Positions 8,411-17,147 of a DNA stretch of 64,000 nt are shown here, piece after piece; position 1 is the first letter of the stretch, and each line of letters begins with the position of its first letter. The notes beneath the pieces are model-generated. The model was not told the origin of the DNA. It worked only from the letters and a program-made list of their open reading frames with translations, and ran no database searches. Made by a program: the position numbers and the translations under genes. This stretch comes from VRUE01 sp963730315. GTDB lineage: Bacteria > Actinomycetota > Thermoleophilia > Solirubrobacterales > 70-9. The stretch spans positions 1 through 64,000 of the forward strand of contig CAVSRD010000005.1 in the NCBI GenBank assembly GCA_963730315.1, written 5' to 3'.

Positions 8411-9970
8411 GTGCAGACCTCGACTCTCCGGCTGATCTGCGCGACCGCCTGCCTGGCGATCGGCGCCGCCCTCTGGCCGGCGGGCGCTTCCGCCGGGCGA
8501 GAGAACCGGATCCAGGAGTTCGGCATCGGGGAAGCGGTCCACGACCTCACTGCCGGCCCCGACGGCAACATGTGGTTCACCGCCGCGCCCGCCGGTCGTC
8601 TCTTCGGCCCTGGGCTGATCGGCCGGATCACCCCAGGGGGTCGGGTCGTCAAGTTCCGCAAGGGGCTCAGCCGGCACAGCGACCCCGGGAAAATCGTCGC
8701 CGGGCCCGACGGGAACCTGTGGTTCGCCGACGACGGCAGCCCGCCGGCGATTGGCCGGATCACCCCGCGAGGGACGATCACCGAGTTCAGCTCCGGAATC
8801 AACAGCTCAGGCGTGCCGTGGGAGCTGGTCGTCGGTCCCGACCGGAACATCTGGTTCACCCACACGGGGCACCTCGTCTACGCCGCAGGCGGCCAGACGA
8901 TCGGGCGGATCACCCCGCAGGGGGCGATCACCGAGTTCGGGGCCGGGCTCAGCCCGAACAGCGTGCCGTATGGGATCGTCGCCGGCCCGGACGGCAACCT
9001 CTGGTTCAGCGACGGATCCCCAGCCTTCCCTTCCCGTGCGATCGGCCGCATCAGCCCCGCGGGGGAGATCGTCGAGTTCGGCGGCCTGCCGAGTGGGCTG
9101 CAGCAGATCTTCTTTGGACCAACGCCCGGTCCCGACGGCAACCTCTGGTTCGGCGGCAGCGGCCCACCCCGGTACATCGGGCGGATCACCCCGGCTGGCG
9201 CGATCACGGTGTTCCCAACGGGGTCCAACCGCCGCGGCTTCTACGCCGGCCCGTTCGCCGCCGGGTCCGACGGGAGCGTTTGGTTCAACGCGGACCTCGA
9301 TCGCGCCGCGGTGACGGTGGGCCGGATCACCCCGCAGGGGGCCATCACCGTGTTTGACCAATGCGCCTCGGCCTCTAGGAGCCCGGGCTCGCTGAGCCTC
9401 GGTCCCGACGGCAACATCTGGTTCGGCGGTGGCGCCGAAGGCGCCGTTCCCGGTGCCGCTCGCCGCACGGCGATCGGTCGCGTCACGCCGAACGGCCAGA
9501 TCACCAAGTTCACCGCCGGCCTTCGGCCCGACAGCGACACCGACTCGATCGTCCCCGGGCCCGATCGGGCGCTCTGGTTCATCGACCGGGAGCACGAAGC
9601 GATCGGGCGGATCGGCATGCATGCGACCCCGGCGAACGGCTTCGTGCCGTTGGCGGCCAAGCCGGCGAGCCGAAGTGGGGCGGCGAGGCTGCCGGCGGCG
9701 GTACCGAGCCCGGGAACACTCAAGCTCGAACAGCTCGCGATCCTCGGGCGGCATGGCCCGATCCCCCTGAAGGGTCGGAAGACCTCCAGAGCCAGGTCGA
9801 CCGGCTGCGCGCGGGTAGCGCTTCGCATCAGGCCGAACGCGGCCGTCGGCGACAGGCTCCGCCGTTACGGCGCCGTCCGGCTGAGGGCGCGAATCCGGTT
9901 CAAGCCCGCCGGCGGGTTCCCCCGCCTGCGCATCGTGACCGTGGGGCTCAGGCGGAAGCGGGGCGGATAG
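8411..9970 (+). CDS. Secreted Vgb/streptogramin-lyase-like beta-propeller protein
   Basis: 519 residues with a signal peptide (TLRLICATACLAIGAALWPA, cleavage near GASAG). Eight repeats of the type GPDGNLWF followed by IGRITPxGxITEF run from about residue 45 to 400 and form a propeller of seven or more blades, as in virginiamycin B lyase. The C-terminal ~120 residues are basic, without repeats, and may bind the cell surface. Most members of this broad family are not antibiotic lyases, and I did not identify the lyase catalytic His and Glu, so a resistance role should not be assumed. Start is GTG 8411; no close operon partner. Confidence 0.75.
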   Translation: MQTSTLRLICATACLAIGAALWPAGASAGRENRIQEFGIGEAVHDLTAGPDGNMWFTAAPAGRLFGPGLIGRITPGGRVVKFRKGLSRHSDPGKIVAGPDGNLWFADDGSPPAIGRITPRGTITEFSSGINSSGVPWELVVGPDRNIWFTHTGHLVYAAGGQTIGRITPQGAITEFGAGLSPNSVPYGIVAGPDGNLWFSDGSPAFPSRAIGRISPAGEIVEFGGLPSGLQQIFFGPTPGPDGNLWFGGSGPPRYIGRITPAGAITVFPTGSNRRGFYAGPFAAGSDGSVWFNADLDRAAVTVGRITPQGAITVFDQCASASRSPGSLSLGPDGNIWFGGGAEGAVPGAARRTAIGRVTPNGQITKFTAGLRPDSDTDSIVPGPDRALWFIDREHEAIGRIGMHATPANGFVPLAAKPASRSGAARLPAAVPSPGTLKLEQLAILGRHGPIPLKGRKTSRARSTGCARVALRIRPNAAVGDRLRRYGAVRLRARIRFKPAGGFPRLRIVTVGLRRKRGG

Positions 9971-10017
9971 CGGGACCCAGGGTGCCGTCCGGCTTCGGTG
10001 CTCCACGCCGACCACGG

Positions 10018-10042
10018 AAAAGGGCCCCGAGCGGGGCCCCTT
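10018..10042. terminator. GC-rich hairpin flanked by A run and TT
   Basis: The sequence GGGCCCC-GAG-CGGGGCCC lies 48 bases after the Vgb-like gene, with AAAA on its left and TT on its right. Read on the minus strand the hairpin is followed by TTTT, and read on the plus strand by TTG only. It may end transcripts in both directions. Confidence 0.5.
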
Positions 10043-10245
10043 GATCCGAAGGACGTACCACCAGAAAGTTCACGTCCTGGCTCGTCGGTCCTCGAGCTTT
10101 GAAGTTTTCCGCGCCGCCGATCCGCGGCACGGATCTATAAACACCTGATCTAGAGGAAAGTTGCACCGGCTGGATCGGTGCCTCGGCCCGCAGGCGCCAG
10201 CGAGCGCGGCACCGCAGCGGCCCGCTGCTAGATTCAGGTCCCCCC

Positions 10246-10318
10246 GGGCGCATAGCTCAGTTGGGAGAGCGCCAGCTCGACAAGCTGGAGGTCACTGGTT
10301 CGAGCCCAGTTGCGCCCA
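10246..10318 (+). tRNA. tRNA-Val (anticodon GAC)
   Basis: Full cloverleaf: acceptor GGGCGCA/TGCGCCC (10246-10252, 10311-10317), discriminator A at 10318, D stem GCTC/GAGC, anticodon stem CCAGC/GCTGG, T stem ACTGG/CCAGT with loop TTCGAGC. The anticodon GAC is at 10279-10281. CCA is not encoded. Position 33 (10278) is C, where almost every elongator tRNA has U. The last 20 bases of the gene, plus one more base, are repeated at 11764-11784. Confidence 0.93.
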
Positions 10319-10319
10319 T
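10299..10319 (+). repeat. Left copy of 21-bp direct repeat (tRNA 3' end)
   Basis: These 21 bases cover the T loop, the 3' acceptor strand and the discriminator of tRNA-Val plus one base, and occur again exactly at 11764-11784. tRNA 3' ends are the usual attachment sites of tyrosine integrases, and an intact tRNA at one end with a 3' fragment at the other is the usual layout after integration. Confidence 0.8.
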
Positions 10320-10353
10320 TGGATTTCCCTTCGTAGAGCAAGAATCGACCGAC

Positions 10354-10937
10354 CTACTTGCTGCAGCTTTCCACGAGTTCCGCGAACCCCTGGAAGGAAC
10401 CACTGAAGAAGAGTTCTTCGATTTCTGCCTGGGAGGATTCTTCGACACCTTCCACAACGCAGGCCCCGACGCCCTTGGGGATTTCATTGGTTTCGCTGAA
10501 ATTTTCTTCGAGCGTTTCGACCAGCTTGGGCCGGTTGAGCTCGGCGAACCCGGTTACTTCGTTCAGCTTCCACTGGTCGCCATCCTTGACGAGCGACACG
10601 GCCAGGGTCTGACCACCGAAGCCACCGCCGGTCAGGGCAACATCGGCGGTCGCGGTGGAGCCATCGACTTCGACGTTCGAGACGTCGGCGGATTCGGCGC
10701 TTTCTTCCTTGGCCGCGTCCCTTTCGCATTCCTTCAGTGCCGCTTCGCCTTCTTGGCCGGCGATCTGTTCGTTGAAGTTCTCAGTGGCGAATTCGGTGCA
10801 GGCGGAGGGATCGTTGCTGGTTGCACTGGTTTCGATCGCGCCGGCGATCTTGTCTTCATCGCTTTCCCCCCGCTGCACGCAGCGAGGAATAGGGCAGCGG
10901 AGATGAGGCAACCACCGATCAGGGCTGACTTGCGCAC
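10354..10937 (-). CDS. Secreted lipoprotein of unknown function, one frameshift
   Basis: The start at 10937 reads MRKSALIGGCLISAALFLAA followed by CSGG, a clear lipoprotein signal with lipobox cysteine. A run of six G (minus strand; C6 at 10866-10871) then breaks the frame; adding one G joins the signal to the main body, GESDEDKIAGAIETSATSND and onward to ESCSK at 10356. The repaired protein has about 195 residues, is acidic, and contains a central stretch with alternating strands (VEVDGSTATADVALTGGG) resembling small secreted NTF2-like folds of actinobacteria. It lies inside the tRNA-flanked segment. I do not recognise a function. Confidence 0.65.
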
Positions 10938-11034
10938 TGGCTTCCTTTCGTGAAGGGTCGAGGAGACGCGCCCAATCTACTTTGGAGTCCGGGGGCCTTG
11001 AAGTCCAGCCCCTGCGCGACATAGGATCGGCCTG

Positions 11035-11757
11035 ATGACGGACGGTTACGAGCAGCCCCCCGCCGCAAGCCCGGTTCCGCCGCGATCGAACTGGACCGCA
11101 GGCCGCGTGGTCGGCCTGGTCTTTTCCAGCATCGGCGGGTTGATTGGCCTGGCACTGCTCGTTGTGGGCGTCGCCCTGGTCCTCATCTATGCGCTTGGCC
11201 GCGACAATGGCTACTTCAACTCGGATCGCAAGGATCTAAAGAGCGCTACCTTTGCCATCACCACCGGGGAAATCGACTTGGGTGCGGACGAACTCGACTG
11301 GGCCCCGAGCGCGGTCCTCGGCAACGTTCGAGTCCAGGCCGACAGCGAACAGCCTGTGTTCGTCGGCATCGGCTCCGACGAGGACGTCAGTCGCTACCTC
11401 GCAGGCGTCGCCCATGACGAGCTGATCGACTTCAACGAAGATCAGCCGACGTTCGCCCTGCATGCGGGCAAGGCGCCGCGGGCGCCGCCTCGTAAACGGT
11501 CTTTCTGGGTGGCCAAGTCCGAAGGCTCCGGGGAACAGACGGTCACCTGGAACGCCGAATCCGGTCGCTGGACCGCGGTCGTGATGAACGCCGACGGGGC
11601 CCGTGGCATCAATGTCGAGGCCGAGGCCGGGATCAAGCTGGACTGGGTGATCTGGGTTGGCTTGGGGATATGGGGAATCGGCCTGCTGATCACCGTCGGC
11701 GCTGTGGTCTTGATCCTGCATATCGGCCGGCGTGCGAGCCGGGCGGCTTCGACCTAG
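11035..11757 (+). CDS. Two-pass membrane protein of unknown function
   Basis: 240 residues: a proline-rich N-terminus, a membrane segment at about residues 27-52 (GLVFSSIGGLIGLALLVVGV), an extracytoplasmic domain of ~150 residues, and a second membrane segment at about 203-228, ending with a short basic tail. The outer domain has no cysteines or catalytic motif I can recognise. It is transcribed away from the lipoprotein gene, 97 bases apart, and the right-hand copy of the 21-bp tRNA repeat begins six bases after its stop codon. The gene is therefore inside the flanked segment. Confidence 0.7.
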   Translation: MTDGYEQPPAASPVPPRSNWTAGRVVGLVFSSIGGLIGLALLVVGVALVLIYALGRDNGYFNSDRKDLKSATFAITTGEIDLGADELDWAPSAVLGNVRVQADSEQPVFVGIGSDEDVSRYLAGVAHDELIDFNEDQPTFALHAGKAPRAPPRKRSFWVAKSEGSGEQTVTWNAESGRWTAVVMNADGARGINVEAEAGIKLDWVIWVGLGIWGIGLLITVGAVVLILHIGRRASRAAST

Positions 11758-11763
11758 CGTCGC

Positions 11764-11784
11764 TTCGAGCCCAGTTGCGCCCAT
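11764..11784 (+). repeat. Right copy of 21-bp direct repeat (tRNA-Val 3' fragment)
   Basis: Exact copy of 10299-10319. No other tRNA structure surrounds it: the bases before it cannot supply the 5' half of a tRNA. It marks the far edge of a 1.46-kb segment holding only the lipoprotein and membrane-protein genes, with no integrase. Confidence 0.8.
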
Positions 11785-11932
11785 CGCCCGAAAGCCCCGC
11801 CAGAGGCGTGATTCGCATGGTGGCCTCCGTCGCAGCAACGCGCCGACTATGATTGCCGCGTCTATGGCGCAGGGTCATCGACAGGTAGAGGGGCTCGGCT
11901 TCCGCATCCGCGGGCCCCTCGAGAGGAATCCG

Positions 11933-13333
11933 ATGCACGGCCAGGGGTGGCGACGGGCGCTGATCGGGCTGCTCGGCCTGGCGGCGTTGGCCCTGCCGGT
12001 CGGGGCGCCGGCCGCCGCGCCGGCCAAGGGCCCGAACTGCCGGATCGCCAACCCGGCGAGCAACAAGAGCTACAAGAGCCTGCAGGCTGCCCAGAACGCC
12101 GCCTCGGCCGGAGACACGCTCCTGGTCCGCGGCACCTGCGTCGGCACGACGAAAATCGGCAAGAACCTGACGATCGAAGGCCGGCGCAGCGCCAAAGGCT
12201 CCAAAGGCCAGCAGAAGCCGAAAGGCGCCCCCGCGCCGGCCCTGAACGGGGGAGGGGCCGGCCCGGTGCTCACCATCGCAAGCGGTGCAGCCGTCAACAT
12301 CAACAGCCTGAGCATCGTCGGCGGCAGTACCGGCCGCGAAGGCGGCGGCGTCTACAACAGGGGCACGCTGAACCTGAAGGGTGGCAGCCAGATCAGCGGC
12401 AACAGCGCCGGCGGCTCGGGGGGCGGCGTTGCGAACAGAGGCGCGCTGACCCTGAACGACACCAGCGGCATCGGCGGCAACAGCGCCGGGGACTCCGGGG
12501 GCGGCGTTGCCAACAGCGGCACGCTGACCCTGAACGACAACAGCGGCATCAGCCGCAACAGCGCCAGGGGCGAACCCGGCGGCGGCGGGGTTTTCAACAG
12601 TTCCTCCGGCAAGCTGATCCTCATGAACCGCAGCAACATCAGCAATAACACCGCCGCTCACTACGGCGGCGGCGTCTCCAGTTTCGGCACGGTGATCATG
12701 GGCGGCAGCAGCACCATCAGCGGCAACAGCACCACCAACAACCAGGGAGGCGGCGGCGGCGTCGCCAACGGCGGCACGCTGAACCTGAGCGGCACCACCA
12801 CCATCAGCCGCAACCACGCCGAGGGCGCGAACGGCGGCGGCGGCGTCTTCGACGACGGCACGCTGAGCCTGAGGGGCGGCAGCCAGATCAGCGGCAACAG
12901 CGCCACCGAGGTAGGCGGCGGCGTCTCCATCCCCAACAACAGCCGCGCGACCCTCTACGAAAACAGCAAGATCAGCGGCAACAGCGCCGTCGACGGCGGC
13001 GGCGTCTCCAGCGCCGGCGCGCTGACCCTTCGCGACGGCAGCAGCATCAGCGGCAACCACGCCAGCAACGAGGGTGGCGGTGTCATCAGCGGCGGCAGCG
13101 GCACGGTGAAGCTGTACGACAGCAGCACCATCAGCGGCAACGTCGGCACCGGTGGCGGCGGCGGGGTTTTCAACGCCTACAACGGCCACCTGAACCTTTA
13201 CAACAGCAGCGCCATCAGCGGCAACCACACCAGCTTCGCGGGCGGCGGCGTTTACAACCAAGAGGGAGCCCATCTGGTGGGCGCCAGCCAAGTCACCCGC
13301 AACACCCCTGACAACGTCTATTCCGAGTCTTGA
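11933..13333 (+). CDS. Secreted right-handed beta-helix repeat protein (PMP-like repeats)
   Basis: 466 residues with a signal peptide (WRRALIGLLGLAALALPVGA). After an N-terminal region with a nucleation-like stretch (YKSLQAAQNAASAGDTLLV, as in many parallel beta-helix proteins), about twelve imperfect repeats follow, each with GGGV, a small linker, GTLxL, and xISGNS or xISGNH. This is typical of solenoids exposed on the cell surface or released, some of which are lyases or adhesins. No catalytic residues were identified. Start ATG 11933 has GAGAGG seven bases upstream. It has no obvious operon partners. Confidence 0.75.
   Translation: MHGQGWRRALIGLLGLAALALPVGAPAAAPAKGPNCRIANPASNKSYKSLQAAQNAASAGDTLLVRGTCVGTTKIGKNLTIEGRRSAKGSKGQQKPKGAPAPALNGGGAGPVLTIASGAAVNINSLSIVGGSTGREGGGVYNRGTLNLKGGSQISGNSAGGSGGGVANRGALTLNDTSGIGGNSAGDSGGGVANSGTLTLNDNSGISRNSARGEPGGGGVFNSSSGKLILMNRSNISNNTAAHYGGGVSSFGTVIMGGSSTISGNSTTNNQGGGGGVANGGTLNLSGTTTISRNHAEGANGGGGVFDDGTLSLRGGSQISGNSATEVGGGVSIPNNSRATLYENSKISGNSAVDGGGVSSAGALTLRDGSSISGNHASNEGGGVISGGSGTVKLYDSSTISGNVGTGGGGGVFNAYNGHLNLYNSSAISGNHTSFAGGGVYNQEGAHLVGASQVTRNTPDNVYSES
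12328..13275 (+). repeat. Intragenic tandem repeats encoding the beta-helix turns
   Basis: About twelve imperfect units of roughly 70-110 bases share blocks like GGCGGCGGCGT and AGCGGCAACAGC. Unit lengths differ and the units have diverged, so they seem old. They are coding, in frame, and would be prone to copy-number change or assembly collapse. Confidence 0.7.
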
Positions 13334-13381
13334 GCGGTCCGGCCAGCTAGCTCAGGGGTCAGGCTCTAGGCTCGCCGCCTT

Positions 13382-15133
13382 GTGATCGCGGTCTACGCAG
13401 CGGTCCTGGCGGTCTGCGGAGCCTCGCTGGCAATCGGACAGGCGGCCCTCGCGCTCTGCGGGGCTCGGCGCTGGACCTGGATATCGCCGGCCGCCGGCTT
13501 GGCGCTGCTCTGCGCAGTCTGCTGGGCGACGGTGCGGCTCCCGGGGCATGGCGTCGTCTCGGCGGTCGTCGTCCTCGTCCTGACCGCGGCGTCGGTGGTC
13601 TTCCTTCGCGGCCGGATGGAAGGCGGGGAAGGGGCATTGCGGAGCGGCCTGCCGGTCGCCGTGGCGGCGCTCGCAGCAGCCTCGCTGCCGTTCGCCGTCG
13701 AAGGCCGCTTCGGCATCCTCGGCACCGGCTTCAACCCGGACATGTCCCAGCACCTGCTCGCCGCGGACCGTCTGACCGAAGGCAGCGGCTCCCAGCTCCT
13801 CCACCAGGGCTACCCCCTGGGCCCGCACGCGATCGTCGTGGCCCTGAACAAGGGTCTGGGGATCGGCCTCGTCCGGGGCTTCAGCGGCCTGACGGTTGCG
13901 GTAGCCGTCCTCGCCCCGCTCACCGCGCTTGCGGCTTTCGCCGACCGGCCCCGGCTCCGCCGCAGCACCGCGGCCCTGCTGATTGGCCTGCCGTACCTCG
14001 TGGCCTCCTACTACGCCCAGGGCGCTTTCAAGGAGACGATCCAGGCCCTCATCGTCCTCGTCTTCGCCCTCGCCCTCCGCGAGAGCGACCGCGCCTGGAG
14101 CGAGCTTCCGCTGCGCTTCGTACCAGCCGCCCTAATCGCAGTCGGCTCCGTCTACGTCTACAGCTTCCCGGGCCTCACGTGGCTGGTCGCCATCGCAGCG
14201 ATCTGGGTTGTCCTGAGCCGGCTGTGGAGGGACGAAGCTGCCGCCACGGGACGCGCGCGCCTGCGCGCGGCGTCCCTGGCTCTGGTCGTCTTCCTCGTCG
14301 GCGCCCTCCCCGAGCTGGGCCGCATGATCGACTTCCGCCACTTCGAGACCTTCGACCCCTCCGGCCCCGGGCTCGGCAACCTGTTCGGGCAGATCTCGCC
14401 CTTCGAGGCGCTCGGCATCTGGCCGTCCGGCGACTTCCGCGTGGCGCCTGGCGACGGCGCCGCACCCGCCTTCCTCTATTACCTGGGCGCCGCCTTCGCC
14501 GTCGTGCTGCTGCTTTACGGGCTCCTACGTTGCACTCGCCGCCGCGAGCGGGCGATCGTCGCCGGAGCGATCGGGGTCGCAGCGCTGTACGCCGCCGCCC
14601 GGATCGGCGGCACCCCCTACACGGCCGCCAAGGCGCTCGAGATCGCCGCCCCAATCCTCACGCTCACGATCCTGCTGCGGCTGCCCCGTGCGGCCTCTCC
14701 CGCGGGCCTGGCCCTATGGGCCTACGTCGTGGCCGCCGCCGGCTGCTCGCTGCTGGCCTTCGCCAACGCCCCGGTCGGGCCGACCTCCTACTCGCCCGCC
14801 CTGACCGGCCTGCGCCCGCTGCTCGAAACCGAGTCGACTCTGGTGCTCGCTCCGGATCGCCTGCTCGCCGACGAACACGGCACCCCCTACATCGCCTGGG
14901 AGCTGCGCGGGGGCCGCGTCTGCATCGAGCCGACGAGCAGCGCCGGGGGAAGGCCGCCGAGCGGCATCCGCTTCTTCGTCACCTCCGACTCTGGCGCGCG
15001 GCCGCCGTTCCGCGGACTGCGGCTGCGTCACCGCGCCGGGCCGTACCTGGTCTGGGAGCGCCGCGGCGTCCTCGGCGGGCCCAACCCGTGCCCGCTGATC
15101 GCCGAACGCCAGGCGCGCGCCGCGGCATATTGA
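13382..15133 (+). CDS. Large polytopic membrane protein of unknown function
   Basis: 583 residues with roughly eleven hydrophobic segments spread from residue 3 to about 465, and a C-terminal soluble part of ~100 residues. The topology, with a loop containing GFNPDMSQHLLAADRLTEG after the first few segments, recalls GT-C-type glycosyltransferases and related actinobacterial envelope proteins, in which an acidic residue in this first loop is important. I cannot assign a donor or product. GTG 13382 is the chosen start. The gene ends 49 bases before the thrS start region, so it may be independent of thrS. Confidence 0.6.
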   Translation: MIAVYAAVLAVCGASLAIGQAALALCGARRWTWISPAAGLALLCAVCWATVRLPGHGVVSAVVVLVLTAASVVFLRGRMEGGEGALRSGLPVAVAALAAASLPFAVEGRFGILGTGFNPDMSQHLLAADRLTEGSGSQLLHQGYPLGPHAIVVALNKGLGIGLVRGFSGLTVAVAVLAPLTALAAFADRPRLRRSTAALLIGLPYLVASYYAQGAFKETIQALIVLVFALALRESDRAWSELPLRFVPAALIAVGSVYVYSFPGLTWLVAIAAIWVVLSRLWRDEAAATGRARLRAASLALVVFLVGALPELGRMIDFRHFETFDPSGPGLGNLFGQISPFEALGIWPSGDFRVAPGDGAAPAFLYYLGAAFAVVLLLYGLLRCTRRRERAIVAGAIGVAALYAAARIGGTPYTAAKALEIAAPILTLTILLRLPRAASPAGLALWAYVVAAAGCSLLAFANAPVGPTSYSPALTGLRPLLETESTLVLAPDRLLADEHGTPYIAWELRGGRVCIEPTSSAGGRPPSGIRFFVTSDSGARPPFRGLRLRHRAGPYLVWERRGVLGGPNPCPLIAERQARAAAY

Positions 15134-15182
15134 ACGATTTTGGACCCTATAGGGCACACAAAGCTTCATTCGGCGGGAGGAG
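15128..15182 (+). promoter_or_regulatory. AT-richer leader with CCCTATAGGG palindrome upstream of thrS
   Basis: The short gap before thrS contains TTGAAC (15130-15135), a perfect ten-base palindrome CCCTATAGGG (15145-15154) and GGGAGGAG (15175-15182). The palindrome could be an operator or include the -10 region; spacing to TTGAAC (12 bases) is too short for a standard sigma-70 promoter. No T-box-like structure was seen. Confidence 0.3.
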
Positions 15183-15197
15183 ATGCGGCCACGTAGC

Positions 15198-17138
15198 ATG
15201 GGCTGCGTGGAGGCAACGACCAAGATCACCGTCAAGCTGCCGGACGGAGCGGCGCTCGAGCTGCCCGACGGCGCCACCGGGGCCGACGCCGCGGCGGCGA
15301 TCGGGCCCGGCCTGGCGAGGGACGCGCTGGCAATCCACGTCGACGGCGCCCTGCGCGATCTCAGCGCGCCGCTCCCCGACGGGGCGGAGATCTCGATCCT
15401 CACCGACCGCGACCCCGAGGCGCTGGAGCTGATCCGCCACGACGCCGCCCACGTGATGGCCGAGGCGGTGATGCAGCTCTACCCGGGGACGAAGGTGACG
15501 ATCGGGCCGGCGGTCGAGCGGGGCTTCTACTACGACTTCGAGTTCCCGCCCGACGTCAAGGTCCGCGAGGAGGATCTGGAGCGAATCGAAGCGGCGATGC
15601 GGGAGCACATCGAGGCCGACGAGCCGTTCGAGCGCCGCGACGTCTCGCCCGGCGAGGCGATCGAGCTGTTCCTCGCCCAGGGCCAGGACTACAAGGTCGA
15701 GCTGATCGAGGACCTGGTCCGCGACGAGGGGGTGGAGACCGTCTCGCTCTATCGCAACGGCCCCTTCGAGGACCTCTGCCGCGGCCCGCACGGACCCTCG
15801 ACCGGAAGGATCGCGGCGGTCAAGCTCAGCTCGATCGCCGGCGCCTACTGGCGCGGCGACGAGAGCCGCCAGATGCTGAGCCGCATCTACGGCACGGCCT
15901 TCTTCTCGAAGAAGGACCTCAACAGGCACCTGGAGCGGCTCGAGCAGGCCCGGGCGCGCGACCATCGCCGCCTCGGCCCACAGCTCGGCCTCTTCATGCT
16001 GCGCGAGGAGGCCCCCGGCATGCCCTTCTGGCTCGCCCACGGAACGACGCTGCTGCGCCTGATCGAGGAGGAGGTGCAGAAGCAGCTCCGCAAGCGCGGC
16101 TACGAGGAGATCAAGACGCCGCACGTGATGGACGTCGACCTCTGGCACCGGTCCGGCCACTGGGACAACTACCGCGAGAACATGTACCTCACCGAGTCGC
16201 ACGAGCGCCAGTACGCGATCCGCCCGATGAACTGCCCCGGCGCCTGCCTCGTCTATGCCGCCGAACGGCACTCCTACCGCGAGCTGCCGCTGAGGATCGC
16301 CGAGTTCGGCCAGGTCTCCCGCGCCGAGCGCGAGGGCGTGCTGCACGGGCTGCTGCGGGTCCGCGCCTTCACCCAGGACGACGCCCACATCTACTGCACG
16401 CCGGAGCAGATCGTCAGCGAGGTGACCGGAGTCTGCGAGGCGATCGACGAGCTGTACGCGCGCTTCGGCTTCGATGACGTGCGGATCGAGCTGTCGACCC
16501 GGCCGGAGAAGTCAATCGGCAGCGAAGAGCAGTGGCAGCAGGCCGAAGAGGCGCTGCGCAGCGCCCTGGAGACCCAGGGCCGCGACTACACGCTCAACCC
16601 GGGCGACGGCGCCTTCTACGGGCCGAAGATCGACTTCCACATCACCGACGCGCTCGGCCGCTCGTGGCAGTGCGGCACCTGCCAGGTCGACTTCTCGATG
16701 CCGGAGCTGTTCGACCTCAGCTACACCGACCCCGACGACGTCAAACAGCGCCCGGTGATGATCCACCGCGCCCTGCTCGGCTCGATGGAGCGCTTCGCCG
16801 GCATCCTGATCGAGCACTACGGCGGCCGCTTCCCGGTCTGGCTGGCGCCGGTGCAGGCGGCCGTGCTGCCGATCTCCGATCGCCACGTCGAGCACGGCGC
16901 GGAGGTCACGGCGAAGCTGCGCGAGCTGGGCGTCCGGGTCGAGCTGGACCGTCGTTCGGAGTCGATCGGCAAGAAGGTGCGCAACGCGGAAATCGGCCAC
17001 CACCCGTACATGCTGGTGATCGGCGATCGCGAGGAAGAGACGGGGGAGGTGGCGGTCCGCTCCCACCGCGACGGCGAGCTGGGCTCGATGGGCCTGACCG
17101 AGTTCGCGGCGCTCATCCACCGCGAAGAGGACGCCTGA
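15198..17138 (+). CDS. thrS: Threonyl-tRNA synthetase
   Basis: Charges tRNA-Thr with threonine. Domains in order: TGS domain (about residues 6-65), editing domain with HDAAH (HxxxH zinc/editing motif near residue 75), class II core with RPMNCPGAC (zinc ligand Cys), GVLHGLLRVRAFTQDDAHIY and the motif 3 region near KQRPVMIHRALLGSMERFAG, then the anticodon-binding domain. About 646 residues, normal length. The start is uncertain: ATG 15183 lies too close to GGAGG, so ATG 15198 is chosen, GTG 15207 being the alternative. infC follows after 146 bases, the classical thrS-infC-rpmI-rplT order apart from the wecB insertion. Confidence 0.93.
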   Translation: MGCVEATTKITVKLPDGAALELPDGATGADAAAAIGPGLARDALAIHVDGALRDLSAPLPDGAEISILTDRDPEALELIRHDAAHVMAEAVMQLYPGTKVTIGPAVERGFYYDFEFPPDVKVREEDLERIEAAMREHIEADEPFERRDVSPGEAIELFLAQGQDYKVELIEDLVRDEGVETVSLYRNGPFEDLCRGPHGPSTGRIAAVKLSSIAGAYWRGDESRQMLSRIYGTAFFSKKDLNRHLERLEQARARDHRRLGPQLGLFMLREEAPGMPFWLAHGTTLLRLIEEEVQKQLRKRGYEEIKTPHVMDVDLWHRSGHWDNYRENMYLTESHERQYAIRPMNCPGACLVYAAERHSYRELPLRIAEFGQVSRAEREGVLHGLLRVRAFTQDDAHIYCTPEQIVSEVTGVCEAIDELYARFGFDDVRIELSTRPEKSIGSEEQWQQAEEALRSALETQGRDYTLNPGDGAFYGPKIDFHITDALGRSWQCGTCQVDFSMPELFDLSYTDPDDVKQRPVMIHRALLGSMERFAGILIEHYGGRFPVWLAPVQAAVLPISDRHVEHGAEVTAKLRELGVRVELDRRSESIGKKVRNAEIGHHPYMLVIGDREEETGEVAVRSHRDGELGSMGLTEFAALIHREEDA

Positions 17139-17147
17139 GCGGCGGCC

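Noticed and set aside
8411..9970. Streptogramin B resistance gene
   Set aside because: Only the propeller repeats match Vgb. The protein is secreted and much longer than the lyase, and its catalytic His/Glu were not identified.
10246..11784. Complete integrative element at tRNA-Val
   Set aside because: Flanking repeats fit, but no integrase, excisionase or other mobility gene lies between them; only a remnant or minimal insertion can be claimed.
12328..13275. Regular repeats that could look like a CRISPR array
   Set aside because: The repeats are in frame, diverged, without unique spacers of fixed length, and encode a beta-helix. No cas gene is near.
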